Shown here in pieces: positions 1-8,016 of a DNA stretch of 64,000 bases; the stretch's first letter is position 1; every line of letters starts with the position of its first letter. Under the pieces are notes generated by a model. The model did no database searches. It was not told the origin of the DNA and worked only from the letters and a program-made list of their open reading frames with translations. Source of the stretch: Acidobacteriota bacterium (lineage in GTDB: Bacteria > Acidobacteriota > Terriglobia > Acidiferrales > UBA7541); the NCBI GenBank assembly GCA_016201285.1, contig JACQDE010000034.1, forward strand, positions 1 to 64,000. The letters run 5' to 3'. A program made the position numbers and the translations under genes.

Positions 1-1182
1 GCCGAAGACCACGCCGATGGAACCGGTGATGGTGCCCGGGTCGGCAATGATTTTGTTCGCGGACATGGCAATCCAGTAGCCGCCGGACGCGGCCACGTCG
101 GACATGGACACCACCACTGGCTTCTGTTTCTGCGCGAGCTGTACCTCGCGGCGGATGATTTCGCTGGCCACCGCCGAGCCTCCCGGCGAATCCACACGCA
201 GGATGATGGCTTTGATGGAGGCATCCTCTCGCGCGCGGCGCAGGTCCGCGGAGACGGACTCCGAGCCCATGATGTTGCCGTCGGTGTCGGAGTCGGACTG
301 GCCCACCACGATGACGCCGGTGGCGTGCACCACGGCGATTTTTTCCAAGCCAAAGTTCTGCACTTGGTCCTTAACGTAGCGCCCCAATTCGACCGGCCGC
401 CACGCCGTCGTTTTTTCGCGGAAGAATTTCTGCACCTCGTCCCAGTGCGCCACCCTGTCCACCAGCTTGCGCTCCAGCGCGTCCTTCGAAATGTACGGCC
501 CTTCCTGGAGACACTTTTCAAACCACGGCTTGTCAATCTTGCGCGCCTCGGCAACGTCCTTCACGTAGTTCTCGTAGGTGCTGCGCATCAGCGACTCGGA
601 CATCTCCCGGTGCCAGGGTGTGTACTTTTTCTCGGTGTACTGGTTGCGCGCGGTCTTGTACTCGTCAATACCGTACATGTCGGGGTAGATGTGCAGCTTG
701 TCCAGCGTGCCGCGGAGGAACAGCGACTGCGTCATCAGTCCGGTGATGGCCAGCGGCGCGGTGGGCACCATCCACACCTGGTCGCAGGCCGTGGCCAGAT
801 AATACTGGCGGTTCATCACCAGGTCGCTGTGCAGATAGCAGACGCTGGGTTTGTTGCTCTTGCGAAAGGCCAGCAGGTGCGCGCGGATTTCCTGGAGCTT
901 GGCCCAGCCAGCATCGGGCGTGGTGATTTTCACCACCAGGCCGGCGATCTTGTCGTCGTTGCGCGCCGTGTCAATCGCGTCGGTGACGTCGTGCAGCACA
1001 GTCACCTTCCCGCCGAAGAGCTGCGCAAAGATGCCCTGCGGCTTTTGCTCCTCGATGGGCCCGCTCAGGTCCACCAACAGCACTGAGTTCTTCGCCAGTC
1101 GCCCGCTCACCGCGGACACAATCAGCACGGCCACAAACAGCACCGCCAGAAACAACCAGACTTTCTTCGCTCCCCGCGTCAT
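1..1182 (-). CDS. sppA: Signal peptide peptidase SppA, long form (C-terminus cut by window edge)
   Basis: Serine protease of the inner membrane that degrades leftover signal peptides. The ATG at 1182 follows a GGAGGAAAG ribosome site and starts an N-terminal membrane anchor (residues about 5-25, KVWLFLAVLFVAVLIV). 394 residues are visible; the gene runs off the left edge without a stop. The catalytic serine is Ser366 in AASGGYW, and the general-base lysine matches Lys176 in DEYKTARNQ, the arrangement of the long (67K-type) SppA with two tandem domains. DSPGGSAVASEI just before the serine is also typical. Family assignment is firm; only the end is unknown. Confidence 0.93.
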   Translation of the reverse strand, partial: MTRGAKKVWLFLAVLFVAVLIVSAVSGRLAKNSVLLVDLSGPIEEQKPQGIFAQLFGGKVTVLHDVTDAIDTARNDDKIAGLVVKITTPDAGWAKLQEIRAHLLAFRKSNKPSVCYLHSDLVMNRQYYLATACDQVWMVPTAPLAITGLMTQSLFLRGTLDKLHIYPDMYGIDEYKTARNQYTEKKYTPWHREMSESLMRSTYENYVKDVAEARKIDKPWFEKCLQEGPYISKDALERKLVDRVAHWDEVQKFFREKTTAWRPVELGRYVKDQVQNFGLEKIAVVHATGVIVVGQSDSDTDGNIMGSESVSADLRRAREDASIKAIILRVDSPGGSAVASEIIRREVQLAQKQKPVVVSMSDVAASGGYWIAMSANKIIADPGTITGSIGVVFG

Positions 1183-1533
1183 CGCTTTCCTCCGAATCTC
1201 TGCCTGCCCTTGCTTCTACTGAGTGAATACGAAAACCTCGCACGCCAGATAACAGAAGTTATCATGATCAGTGGCCCTTCGCATACGCTCCGGGCAAGCG
1301 AGTGGCGAGTGGTCCCTCGTCCCGCGGTTGCGGGATCGGGACAGGCGAGTGGCGAGTGTCGAGGTAAGGCGAAACTCGATCCCGAGGCTTCGGGACGAAA
1401 CTCGAAACTCGGCAGAGCGTAATTCTGTTCGGCGTGCACCGTAGCGCAGCCACTCCTGGCTGCGCAAGCTGCAGAAAAGAGACCGCGCAGGCCCCTCGGC
1501 TCGGGACAAGCAAGAGTGCTTGCGCTAGCGAAC
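1183..1533. other. Noncoding stretch with nested short repeats
   Basis: No credible gene. It holds tandem GCGAGTG units near 1300-1360, two cccgaggcttcgggac-type palindromes (about 1320-1345 and 1379-1400), and a GCAGCCActcCTGGCTGCG hairpin (1446-1466). A closely similar hairpin lies at the start of the cysteine synthase gene (2822-2848). Confidence 0.6.
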
Positions 1534-2112
1534 CTAACTTTTGGCACTGGGTGGTTCTTCATTTTTCTTGTCCTCTTTCTTGTCCACGAAGGAGGCAGCG
1601 AACTTCATGAACTTCAGGCTTTCCTCAGCAGACATTTCCTGGAAGGTCTTGAACAGATCGATGAGGCCATTGGTGGCCTCCAATTCGAGAATGGCGTGCT
1701 TGTGCAGGCGATCGCCGGCGTCAGAACTGGACTTTTCGTTTTGGTGCGCGGTCTTCAAGGAAAGCTGAAGGAGCGGAAGCAAGGACTTGACGGTGCGCTC
1801 GATGGAGGGGCGGCTGACGAGCATTAGTTGCCCAACATAGCCGAGGACGGCGGCGCTGCGCGGCGAGATGAGGTTGCGCGCACAAAAGCGAAAGACATTG
1901 CCGAGAGCCTTGTGAATGCTTTCTTGGGTGTTGAGGGGATCGTCGGCAGCGACGATTTCCTCGCCGATGCGGGCGGCGGCCTCCTGCTGCTGACGAAGCT
2001 GCAAGTGGCGCACACAGAGCGAGAGACCGGGGTCGGCAGGACGCATGCGACAGCGGCGGCCATCGGCGAAGAGGAATTCGCAGCGAGAGTTATTCTTGCG
2101 TGAGTCGGTCAT
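1534..2112 (-). CDS. Cys-rich hypothetical protein with possible N-terminal zinc motif
   Basis: 192 residues starting at the ATG at 2112; the upstream in-frame extension to 2172 is less likely because the conserved-looking start is MTDSRKNNSRC. The first 40 residues carry C-x8-C (CEFLFADGRRC) and C-x2-H (LCVRH), which could bind one zinc ion. The rest is predicted to be helical and charged, with a Lys/Glu-rich tail. From memory, proteins with this FADGRRCRM opening are common in Acidobacteria and have no assigned function; that recollection needs a search. It is flanked on both sides by repeat-rich noncoding DNA. Confidence 0.7.
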   Translation of the reverse strand: MTDSRKNNSRCEFLFADGRRCRMRPADPGLSLCVRHLQLRQQQEAAARIGEEIVAADDPLNTQESIHKALGNVFRFCARNLISPRSAAVLGYVGQLMLVSRPSIERTVKSLLPLLQLSLKTAHQNEKSSSDAGDRLHKHAILELEATNGLIDLFKTFQEMSAEESLKFMKFAASFVDKKEDKKNEEPPSAKS

Positions 2113-2778
2113 GGGAACCTCGCGGGAAGAATTGAGGAAAGGAGGAAGTGGGGAATGGCACCCCCTCCCCACCCACCTGAAATGCGTAAGTGTTCATGGC
2201 AAAGGACTTGAGGGCAAAACGGAGCGTAAGTGTTCATTCTACAGGGGTTAAACGTTGAAGGGTTGAAGGGTTGAATGGTGGAGATCCAACTAAGCTTGGA
2301 GGTGTGATACATATTACTGATTATAACTTATAGTCAACTACGAGTCAAGGGGAAAAAGAATCCGCAGATTTCGCAGATTCCCGCAGATTGCAGGCGGGCG
2401 CGGCGGAGAGATCCTTCGGCCGCCGCAGCGGCCTCAGGATGACAACCAGGTGGCGGGCTGCTCCCGAGGCTTCGGGATCGCCGCACTCCACAAAACACTG
2501 TCACGTCCACGACAAAATCCGCCAGCAACTTTCCTCAGCAAGAAAGAAGGAGAACCCGGTGCAAAGGCCTCTTCGTAGCGGCGGCCTTCTCCGGTTTCAG
2601 GTCCGATGGATTGCATCGGACCGCCGGAGTCCTGACCATCGGACAGGCCGGCAGGGAGGCCCGCCTCAAGGCGGCCTCTACATGGGGCGACCTTCCGGTC
2701 GCCCCTACAAAAACGGCGGGCTGTGCTACGATTCACGAGCCGCCGACGCCGCCCCTTTGGTGTCCCGCGAGGTCTGCC
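2113..2778. repeat. Repeat-rich noncoding region
   Basis: No gene recognised. Contents in order: a 14-bp direct repeat GCGTAAGTGTTCAT at 2184-2197 and 2224-2237; tandem GGTTGAA units at 2253-2277; an AT-rich patch with TTATAACTTATAG (2322-2334); CCGCAGATT repeats at 2370-2392; a family C hairpin (ATCCTTCG..CAGGATGACA) at 2408-2444; and nested palindromes with CTACA ends from 2575 to 2715. The cysteine synthase ribosome site GAGG lies at the right end. Confidence 0.6.
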
Positions 2779-3933
2779 ATGACCACTCTTCGCAAACAAT
2801 CAACAACGCAAGAGAAAGAGCGCAGCCAAGAGTGGCTGCGCCACGGCGCTCAGACTGTGGATCCGCAAATCACAAACCGCTTCAAGAGCCTGGCGCGGAT
2901 GGTGGGCAACACGCCGCTGCTGGCCATCGAGTTCACCTATCGCGGAAAGCGCCGCGTGCTCCACGCCAAGTCCGAGCAGCTCAACATGACCGGGAGCATC
3001 AAGGACCGCATGGCGCTGCACATTCTGGAGCGGGCGTACGCCGAGGGGAAAATCCGTCCGGGGGACACGATTGCCGAAGCCACCAGCGGCAACACCGGCA
3101 TCAGCTTCGCCGCGCTGGGCCGTGCGCTGGGGCATCCGGTGACGATCTTCATGCCGGACTGGATGAGCCGCGAGCGCGTGGACCTGATCCAGAGCCTGGG
3201 CGCGAAGATCGTGCCGGTGGCGAAGTCGCAGGGCGGGTTTCTCGGGAGCATCCGCCTGGCGGAAGAGACGGCGCACGAAGATGCGCGGGTGTTTCTGCCG
3301 TGCCAGTTCTCCAACAGCGCCAACGTGGCGGCGCACGAAAACACGACCGGGCCGGAAATCTGGTGGCAGTTGCGCTTCAATTCGCTTTCGCCGGACGCGT
3401 TCGTGGCCGGCGTGGGCACCGGCGGCACGATCATGGGCGTAGGGCGGTTCCTGCGGTCGCAGAAGCCGGGCGTGCGCGTGCACCCGATGGAGCCGGCGGA
3501 GTCGCCGACGCTTTCGACCGGGCACAAAACGGGGCAACACCGCATCCAGGGAATTTCCGACGAGTTCGTCCCGTCCATCGTCGAGCTGGACAAACTGGAC
3601 GCGGTGGTGGACGTCGCCGACGGCGATGCGATTCTGATGGCGCAGAAGCTGGCGGCGGAGCTGGGGCTGGCGGTGGGAATTTCGTCGGGCGCGAATTTCG
3701 TAGCGGCGCTGAAGGTGCAGAACGCACTGGGCGATGACGCGGTGGTGGCGACGGTCTTTCCGGACGACAACAAGAAATACCTGAGCACCGACCTGCTGCG
3801 CGAAGAGCCCCTCAGGGACGGCTATCTGACGCCGGAGGTGAAGTTCACGGGCTTCGGCGCGTTCAAGCGCGTGTGCCACACATGTTGCGAAATGTACGAG
3901 TGCAACCAGCGGTTCGCGCCGGAAATGGCGTAA
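2779..3933 (+). CDS. PLP-dependent cysteine synthase family protein
   Basis: 384 residues from ATG 2779, preceded by GAGG. Fold type II PLP enzyme that should make cysteine from O-acetylserine (or O-phosphoserine/homoserine analogues) and sulfide. The PLP lysine is Lys75 in [14 protein letters not shown] (about 104-109) and GVGTGGT hold the substrate carboxylate and the cofactor phosphate. Two oddities: residues 16-24 (SQEWLRHGA) are encoded by a palindrome also seen at 1446-1466, and the protein ends in a Cys-rich tail ([11 protein letters not shown]) absent from standard CysK. The tail could bind metal or sense redox state. Substrate cannot be fixed from sequence; cystathionine beta-synthase-like use is possible. 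Confidence 0.88.
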   Translation: MTTLRKQSTTQEKERSQEWLRHGAQTVDPQITNRFKSLARMVGNTPLLAIEFTYRGKRRVLHAKSEQLNMTGSIKDRMALHILERAYAEGKIRPGDTIAEATSGNTGISFAALGRALGHPVTIFMPDWMSRERVDLIQSLGAKIVPVAKSQGGFLGSIRLAEETAHEDARVFLPCQFSNSANVAAHENTTGPEIWWQLRFNSLSPDAFVAGVGTGGTIMGVGRFLRSQKPGVRVHPMEPAESPTLSTGHKTGQHRIQGISDEFVPSIVELDKLDAVVDVADGDAILMAQKLAAELGLAVGISSGANFVAALKVQNALGDDAVVATVFPDDNKKYLSTDLLREEPLRDGYLTPEVKFTGFGAFKRVCHTCCEMYECNQRFAPEMA

Positions 3934-3984
3934 GGAATGGAACCGCCGATGAACGCAGATAAAAAAAGTAAAGGACAAGGAAGA

Positions 3985-4037
3985 ATCAAAACATCAACGC
4001 AGAGGGCACAGAGAGGCCAGAGGACGCAGAGAAAGCC
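3985..4037. repeat. CACAGAG-type degenerate tandem repeat (family D)
   Basis: Purine-rich run of cacagag/cgcagag units. The same style of repeat recurs at about 5703-5745, 6371-6405, 49060-49108 and 50512-50548, always between genes. A ccgccgatgaacgcagat unit (about 3946-3961) lies just upstream. Confidence 0.55.
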
Positions 4038-4045
4038 AACGCAGG

Positions 4046-4072
4046 AATGCCCGCCTGAAGGCGGCCTCTACA
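4046..4072 (-). repeat. TGTAG palindrome supplying the galT stop codon (family A)
   Basis: Reading on the minus strand the element runs TGTAG-AGGCCGCC-TTCAG-GCGGGCATT. Its TAG (4070-4068) is the galT stop codon. It is the first of the numerous family A copies in this window. Confidence 0.7.
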
Positions 4073-5099
4073 AAACGGCGTCGCGGAGGAAGCGGGCGGA
4101 TTCTTCGGGCGGCGTGGGATTGATGTAGAAGCCGCTGCCCCACTCGAAGCCGGCGACCTTGGTGAGTTTGGGAATCAGCTCGATGTGCCAGTGGTAGTGG
4201 TCGTTCACTTCCTCGCCGATGGGCGAGGTGTGGATCATGTAATTGTAGGCGGGGCGGTGGAGAGTGACGTCGAGCCGGGCAAGCAGATTGCGCATCAGCT
4301 TGGCCATGCCGGTGTAGACGGGGCTCTGCGTGTTCTCGTAGGCGGAGGCGTGGGGCTTGGGCAGCAGCCAGGTTTCGAACGGGAAGCGCGGGGCGTAGGG
4401 CGAGAGCGCGATGAAGGTGTCGTTTTGGGCGATGACGCGCTCGCCGTCGTCCATCTCCTGGCGGATCATGTCGCAGAAGATGCAGCGCTCCTTCTCCATG
4501 TAGTACTTCTTGGAGTTGTCCACTTCCTCGCGGACGCGCTTGGGCACGATGGGCAGGGCGATGAGCTGGGAGTGGCTGTGCTCGAGGGAGGCGCCGGCGG
4601 CTTCGCCGTGATTCTTGAAGATGAGAATGTAGCGAAAGCGGCGGTCGTTCTTCAGGTCGAGGACGCGGTCGCGATAGGCCCAGAGAACTTCCTCGATGCC
4701 CTTCTCGGAGAGCGTGGCGAGAGTGGTGGCGTGGTCGGGCGTCTCGATGATGACTTCGTGCGCGCCGATGCCGTTCATCTTGTCGAAGAGGCCCTCGCCC
4801 TGGCGGTCGAGGTCGCCTTCGATGCCGAGCGCGGGAAACTTGTTGGGCACGACGCGGACGCGCCAGCCGGGCTTGTTGGGCTGGCCACCGTTGCGGCCGT
4901 AGGCGAGAACCTCCGGCGGAGTTTTTTCCTCGTGGCCGTAACAGAAGGGGCAGAAACCGGTGCCCTTGATCTCAACGCTCTCGCGGAGGAAGTCGGTGGG
5001 CCGCTTGGCGCGGTCGGTGGAGATGATCACCCAGCGTCCGGTGATCGGGTCCTTGCGAAGCTCAGGCAACGTGTCCTCCCAGGGCCGGTCGTGCCACAT
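4068..5099 (-). CDS. galT: Galactose-1-phosphate uridylyltransferase
   Basis: 343 residues, the usual family size. Leloir pathway enzyme exchanging UMP between UDP-glucose and galactose-1-phosphate. The catalytic signature is HSHSQ at 174-178 with His176 as the uridylylated nucleophile (normally HPHGQ). Structural metal ligands are suggested by CPFC (50-53) and a second CxxC (CIFC, 206-209). NKFPA and the C-terminal HYHWHIELIP segment are also typical. No galK or galE is adjacent, so it stands alone, convergent with cysteine synthase. The last codons run into a palindromic repeat that provides the stop, so the tail AVL may be shortened or changed relative to relatives. Confidence 0.92.
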   Translation of the reverse strand: MWHDRPWEDTLPELRKDPITGRWVIISTDRAKRPTDFLRESVEIKGTGFCPFCYGHEEKTPPEVLAYGRNGGQPNKPGWRVRVVPNKFPALGIEGDLDRQGEGLFDKMNGIGAHEVIIETPDHATTLATLSEKGIEEVLWAYRDRVLDLKNDRRFRYILIFKNHGEAAGASLEHSHSQLIALPIVPKRVREEVDNSKKYYMEKERCIFCDMIRQEMDDGERVIAQNDTFIALSPYAPRFPFETWLLPKPHASAYENTQSPVYTGMAKLMRNLLARLDVTLHRPAYNYMIHTSPIGEEVNDHYHWHIELIPKLTKVAGFEWGSGFYINPTPPEESARFLRDAVL

Positions 5100-5230
5100 C
5101 TATGAACGATGAATGCCCAAACCTATATTCTACAAGAAAACAGCGCGGCGGGAAGAAGGAAGCGGCGGCGAGGGTAGTGTCCTAATTTGATTCGTCCAAC
5201 TCCGGTTCTTCATGTTCGGTAGGCAAGCGA

Positions 5231-5689
5231 TCAGGCGGAGAAGGCGTTCTTGTGGAGGCGGACGAGCGGGCGGCGGCCGGGGCGGCTTTCAATGGCCAGC
5301 ACGTCAAAGCGGCACTGCGCATCGCGGATGCGGCGCTCGGCGAGAAACTGGCGCGCCATGCGCACCAACAGATGGCGCTTCTCCGGCGTGACGGCGTCTT
5401 CGGGCGTGCCGAAGTCCTTCGACTCACCGGCGCGCGTCTTCACTTCGACGAAGGCGAGCACGGGGCCGTCGTAGCCGACCAGGTCGAGCTCGCCCTTGAG
5501 GCCGGGCACGGTGTAGTTCCGCGCAACAAGAATGTAGCCGTGGCGGCGGAGATACCAGTAGGCAAAAGTCTCGCCGCGGATGCCGGTCCGGCGGGCGCGG
5601 AGTTTCGCGGAGGGCGCATCGGAAGCGGCGAGGCCGTTGCGCGCGGCAAAATTCACCAGGCCGAAGATGAGGCGGGCGAAGAGCGGCAT
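5231..5689 (-). CDS. YraN/UPF0102 family nuclease-like protein
   Basis: 152 residues. UPF0102 proteins share the restriction-endonuclease-like fold, and the core motifs are present: RGE (about residue 38-40), GELDLV and FVEVKTR, which line up as the acidic and lysine metal site. The exact cellular role of the family is not settled; links to recombination or repair are inferred from fold. The N-terminus has a hydrophobic stretch (LFARLIFGLVNFAA), longer than in E. coli YraN. It stands between galT and a methyltransferase on the same strand. Confidence 0.85.
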   Translation of the reverse strand: MPLFARLIFGLVNFAARNGLAASDAPSAKLRARRTGIRGETFAYWYLRRHGYILVARNYTVPGLKGELDLVGYDGPVLAFVEVKTRAGESKDFGTPEDAVTPEKRHLLVRMARQFLAERRIRDAQCRFDVLAIESRPGRRPLVRLHKNAFSA

Positions 5690-5770
5690 TTCTTGGGAAA
5701 TCTACCACAGTGGCGCGGAGAACGCAGAGGCAGCGCAGAGAAGAGAGCCGGCGAGGACACCGGCGGTACA

Positions 5771-5796
5771 AATGCCGGCCTAAAGGCCGGCGCTAC
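5771..5796 (-). repeat. Family A palindrome supplying methyltransferase stop
   Basis: Minus-strand reading AAAGTAGCGCCGGCC then TTTAG then GGCCGGCATT. The TAG at 5795-5793 ends the methyltransferase gene. Confidence 0.7.
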
Positions 5797-6374
5797 TTTA
5801 TTACTTCAAATTCGAATTCCATCACTTTGCCGCGGATGACGTAGCAGAGATAAAACTCCCAGAAGCGGCGGAACCAGCGGGCGTGGTTGACGAGGAACTC
5901 GAAGCCGAAGGCGCGCCAGAGTTTGAGCAAGCGCACGGTGAGGCGCGCTTCGCGCAGGCGGACGCGCGTGTACCAGTGGTCTTCGCCGTGGATGCCTCCC
6001 ACATAAAAATAGCGGAAGGAAAAACTGTTCAGGTGCCAGCGGTGCGTGGGGTCGCAGAAGGAAGAAAAGTCGGTGTAGTGCGGCGTGACGATATAGATGG
6101 TGCCGCCGGGCTTCGTGATGCGGTGCAGATCCTCCATCGTGCGGACAACGTCTTCGACGTGCTCGATGACGTGGACGAGGCGGACGCGGTCGAAGGAGTT
6201 GTCGGCGAAGGGCAGCGCACCGCGGTCGATGTGGCAGAGGACGTCGGCGGCGGTATCGGGATTTTTGTCGGCGCCGATGGCGCCGGGAAATTTATTCGGC
6301 CCGCAGCCGAGATCGAGAATGCGCGGCAAGAACGCCTCCGTGACGTCCGATGCAAGAAAGACAGAATCTACCAC
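5793..6374 (-). CDS. Class I SAM-dependent methyltransferase
   Basis: 193 residues. Motif I LDLGCGPNK (about 21-29) binds S-adenosylmethionine; ADKNPD, DNSFDRV and HVIEHVED follow in the order expected for a Methyltransf_11-type domain. The substrate is unknown; the TKPGGTIYIVTPH segment is shared with methyltransferases in polysaccharide and lipid clusters, but no such cluster surrounds it. The start used is a GTG at 6374 lying inside a CACAGAG-type repeat, so the first 10-15 residues are uncertain. The stop codon lies in a palindromic repeat. Confidence 0.85.
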   Translation of the reverse strand: MVDSVFLASDVTEAFLPRILDLGCGPNKFPGAIGADKNPDTAADVLCHIDRGALPFADNSFDRVRLVHVIEHVEDVVRTMEDLHRITKPGGTIYIVTPHYTDFSSFCDPTHRWHLNSFSFRYFYVGGIHGEDHWYTRVRLREARLTVRLLKLWRAFGFEFLVNHARWFRRFWEFYLCYVIRGKVMEFEFEVIK

Positions 6375-6405
6375 AGAGGCACAGAGAACGCAGAGAAAGC
6401 ACAGA

Positions 6406-6449
6406 GAGATTCTTCGGGCCGATAAAAAACATCGGCCCTCAGAATGACA
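6406..6449. repeat. Family C hairpin with nested inner palindrome
   Basis: Outer arms AGATTCTTCG and CTCAGAATGACA surround an inner inverted repeat GGGCCGAT..ATCGGCCC. It lies just past the aminotransferase stop and may act as a 3' end structure. Confidence 0.55.
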
Positions 6450-6458
6450 AAGCGTTTG

Positions 6459-7799
6459 TTAGACGGACTTTTCGATTTCGGTGAGGATTTTGTCGATGGT
6501 GTTGACGGCCCAATCCGCCTGCTCTTGATCCACGACGAGAGGCGGGCAGAGGCGGAAGCCGTTCTCGCCGCAGCCGAGGATGAGCAAACCCTTTTCGAAG
6601 GCGCGGTCCACGATGATGTCGCGGAGGTCTTTGGCTTTCTCCTTGGTTTTCTGGTCGCGGACGATTTCGACGCCGATCATCAGGCCCTTGCCGCGGATGT
6701 CGCCAACGATTTTGTGCCGGTCGCGCCAGTCGGCCAGGCGGCCGAAGATGTGCTCGCCGATGCGGCGGGCGTTTTCGATGTACTGCGTTTCGAGAAGCCG
6801 GAAGGTGGCCATGGCGGCGGCGATGCAGACGGGGTTGCCGCCGAAGGTGGAGGCGTGCGCGCCGGGCGTCCAGTTCATCACGCTGGCGCGTGCGATGGTG
6901 ACGCCGAGGGGCATGCCGCTGGCCACGCCCTTGGCGATGGTGATGATGTCGGGTTCGACGCCGGTGTGCTCGCTGGCCCACCACTTGCCGGTGCGGCCCA
7001 TGCCGGACTGCACTTCGTCGCAGACCAGCAGGATGCCGTACTTGCGGCAGACGCGCTGAAGCTCCTGCATGAACTCCTTCGGCGCAGGCACGTAGCCGCC
7101 TTCGCCCTGAATGGGCTCGACGAAAACCGCGGAAACTTCCTCCGGGTCCACGATGCGCTTGAAGATTTCGCGCTCGAGCACAGTGGCGCACTCGATGGCG
7201 CAAGAGGAGGGCTCGAGGTTGTAGGGGCAGCGGTAGCAATTCGGATAGGGGATGTGCGTCACGCCGCCGAGCAGCGTGCCGAAGCCTTTCCGTTGAACGC
7301 TCTTGCTCGAAGTGAGCGAGAGCGAGCCCATGGTGCGGCCGTGGAAGCTGCCGTAGAAGGCGATGGTCTTGTCGCGCCGGGTGTGATAGCGCGAAAGCTT
7401 GAGCGCCGCCTCGACGGCTTCGGTGCCGGAGTTGCCGTAGTACACGCGCTTGGGTTCACTGCCGGGCACAACGGCGGTGAGCTTTTGGGCGAAGTCCACC
7501 ATGTGCGTGTAGTAGAAATCGGTGCCGGACATGTGGATCAGTTCGGCGGCCTGCTTCTGGATGGCGGAGACGACGTCGGGATGGCAGTGGCCCGTGGAGA
7601 CCACGGCGATGCCGGCGGCGAAATCGAGAAAGATGTTGCCGTCCACGTCTTCGACCAGGGCACCGCGGCCTGTTTTGGCCACGAGCGGATAGTCGCGGGT
7701 GTAGGACGGCGAGATGAACTGCTGGTCGAGCCGGAGCACTTCGGCGGCCTTCGGGCCGGGAAGCTTGGTCACCAGACGGGGCAATTTCGTGTCGATCAT
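6459..7799 (-). CDS. Class III aminotransferase (acetylornithine/4-aminobutyrate type)
   Basis: 446 residues from ATG 7799, which has a perfect GGAGG site 6 bases upstream; a longer frame to 7880 runs into repeat DNA and is rejected. PLP-lysine is Lys290 in TIAKGVASG, with the pyridine-N aspartate Asp261 in CDEVQSGMGRTG. YGNSGTEAVEAALK and SFHGRTMGSLS are family motifs. It transfers an amino group from an omega-amino acid (GABA or N-acetylornithine) to 2-oxoglutarate. A short Cys-rich insert (CYRCPYN..CAIEC, 188-204) is unusual and could bind metal. No arginine or GABA genes are adjacent, so substrate is open. Confidence 0.88.
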   Translation of the reverse strand: MIDTKLPRLVTKLPGPKAAEVLRLDQQFISPSYTRDYPLVAKTGRGALVEDVDGNIFLDFAAGIAVVSTGHCHPDVVSAIQKQAAELIHMSGTDFYYTHMVDFAQKLTAVVPGSEPKRVYYGNSGTEAVEAALKLSRYHTRRDKTIAFYGSFHGRTMGSLSLTSSKSVQRKGFGTLLGGVTHIPYPNCYRCPYNLEPSSCAIECATVLEREIFKRIVDPEEVSAVFVEPIQGEGGYVPAPKEFMQELQRVCRKYGILLVCDEVQSGMGRTGKWWASEHTGVEPDIITIAKGVASGMPLGVTIARASVMNWTPGAHASTFGGNPVCIAAAMATFRLLETQYIENARRIGEHIFGRLADWRDRHKIVGDIRGKGLMIGVEIVRDQKTKEKAKDLRDIIVDRAFEKGLLILGCGENGFRLCPPLVVDQEQADWAVNTIDKILTEIEKSV

Positions 7800-7844
7800 G
7801 GAATCCTCCAAAAGAGATTTGTCGTGGCGGCGAAGCGCCACCGT

Positions 7845-7904
7845 GCGGCGGGGTTCCCGACAGAAAGCGTCGGGACGCACAAGACGCGAAACCCGCCGCT
7901 ACAG
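7845..7904. repeat. 60-bp composite palindrome, copy 1
   Basis: GCGGCGGGGTT-cccgacagaaagcgtcggga-cgcacaagacgcg-AACCCGCCGC-TACAG: an inner hairpin inside outer inverted arms, with the CTACA end of family A. A nearly identical copy is at 25829-25889, and a shorter relative at 57251-57291. Confidence 0.65.
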
Positions 7905-8016
7905 GAGCCGGCGAGGCGCCAGCGTTACGCGTGGAGAACTTAATCGACGCCGAAAAGGAACGGACGCTGCAGCGAGGGCAAAACGTGCAGCGGGAGACCG
8001 AGTTGGACGAGATAGC

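Noticed and set aside
325-1086. Long plus-strand open frame opposite sppA
   Set aside because: It is antisense to a clear SppA with catalytic motifs; His/Arg/Val-rich composition is typical of a GC-rich shadow frame.
2184-2237. Terminal repeats of an insertion sequence
   Set aside because: The 14-bp GCGTAAGTGTTCAT copies are direct, only 40 bp apart and enclose no transposase; at most a relic.
2388-3737. Plus-strand frame overlapping the cysteine synthase gene
   Set aside because: Out of frame with the PLP-lysine and glycine-loop motifs; the overlap region encodes the known enzyme in another frame.
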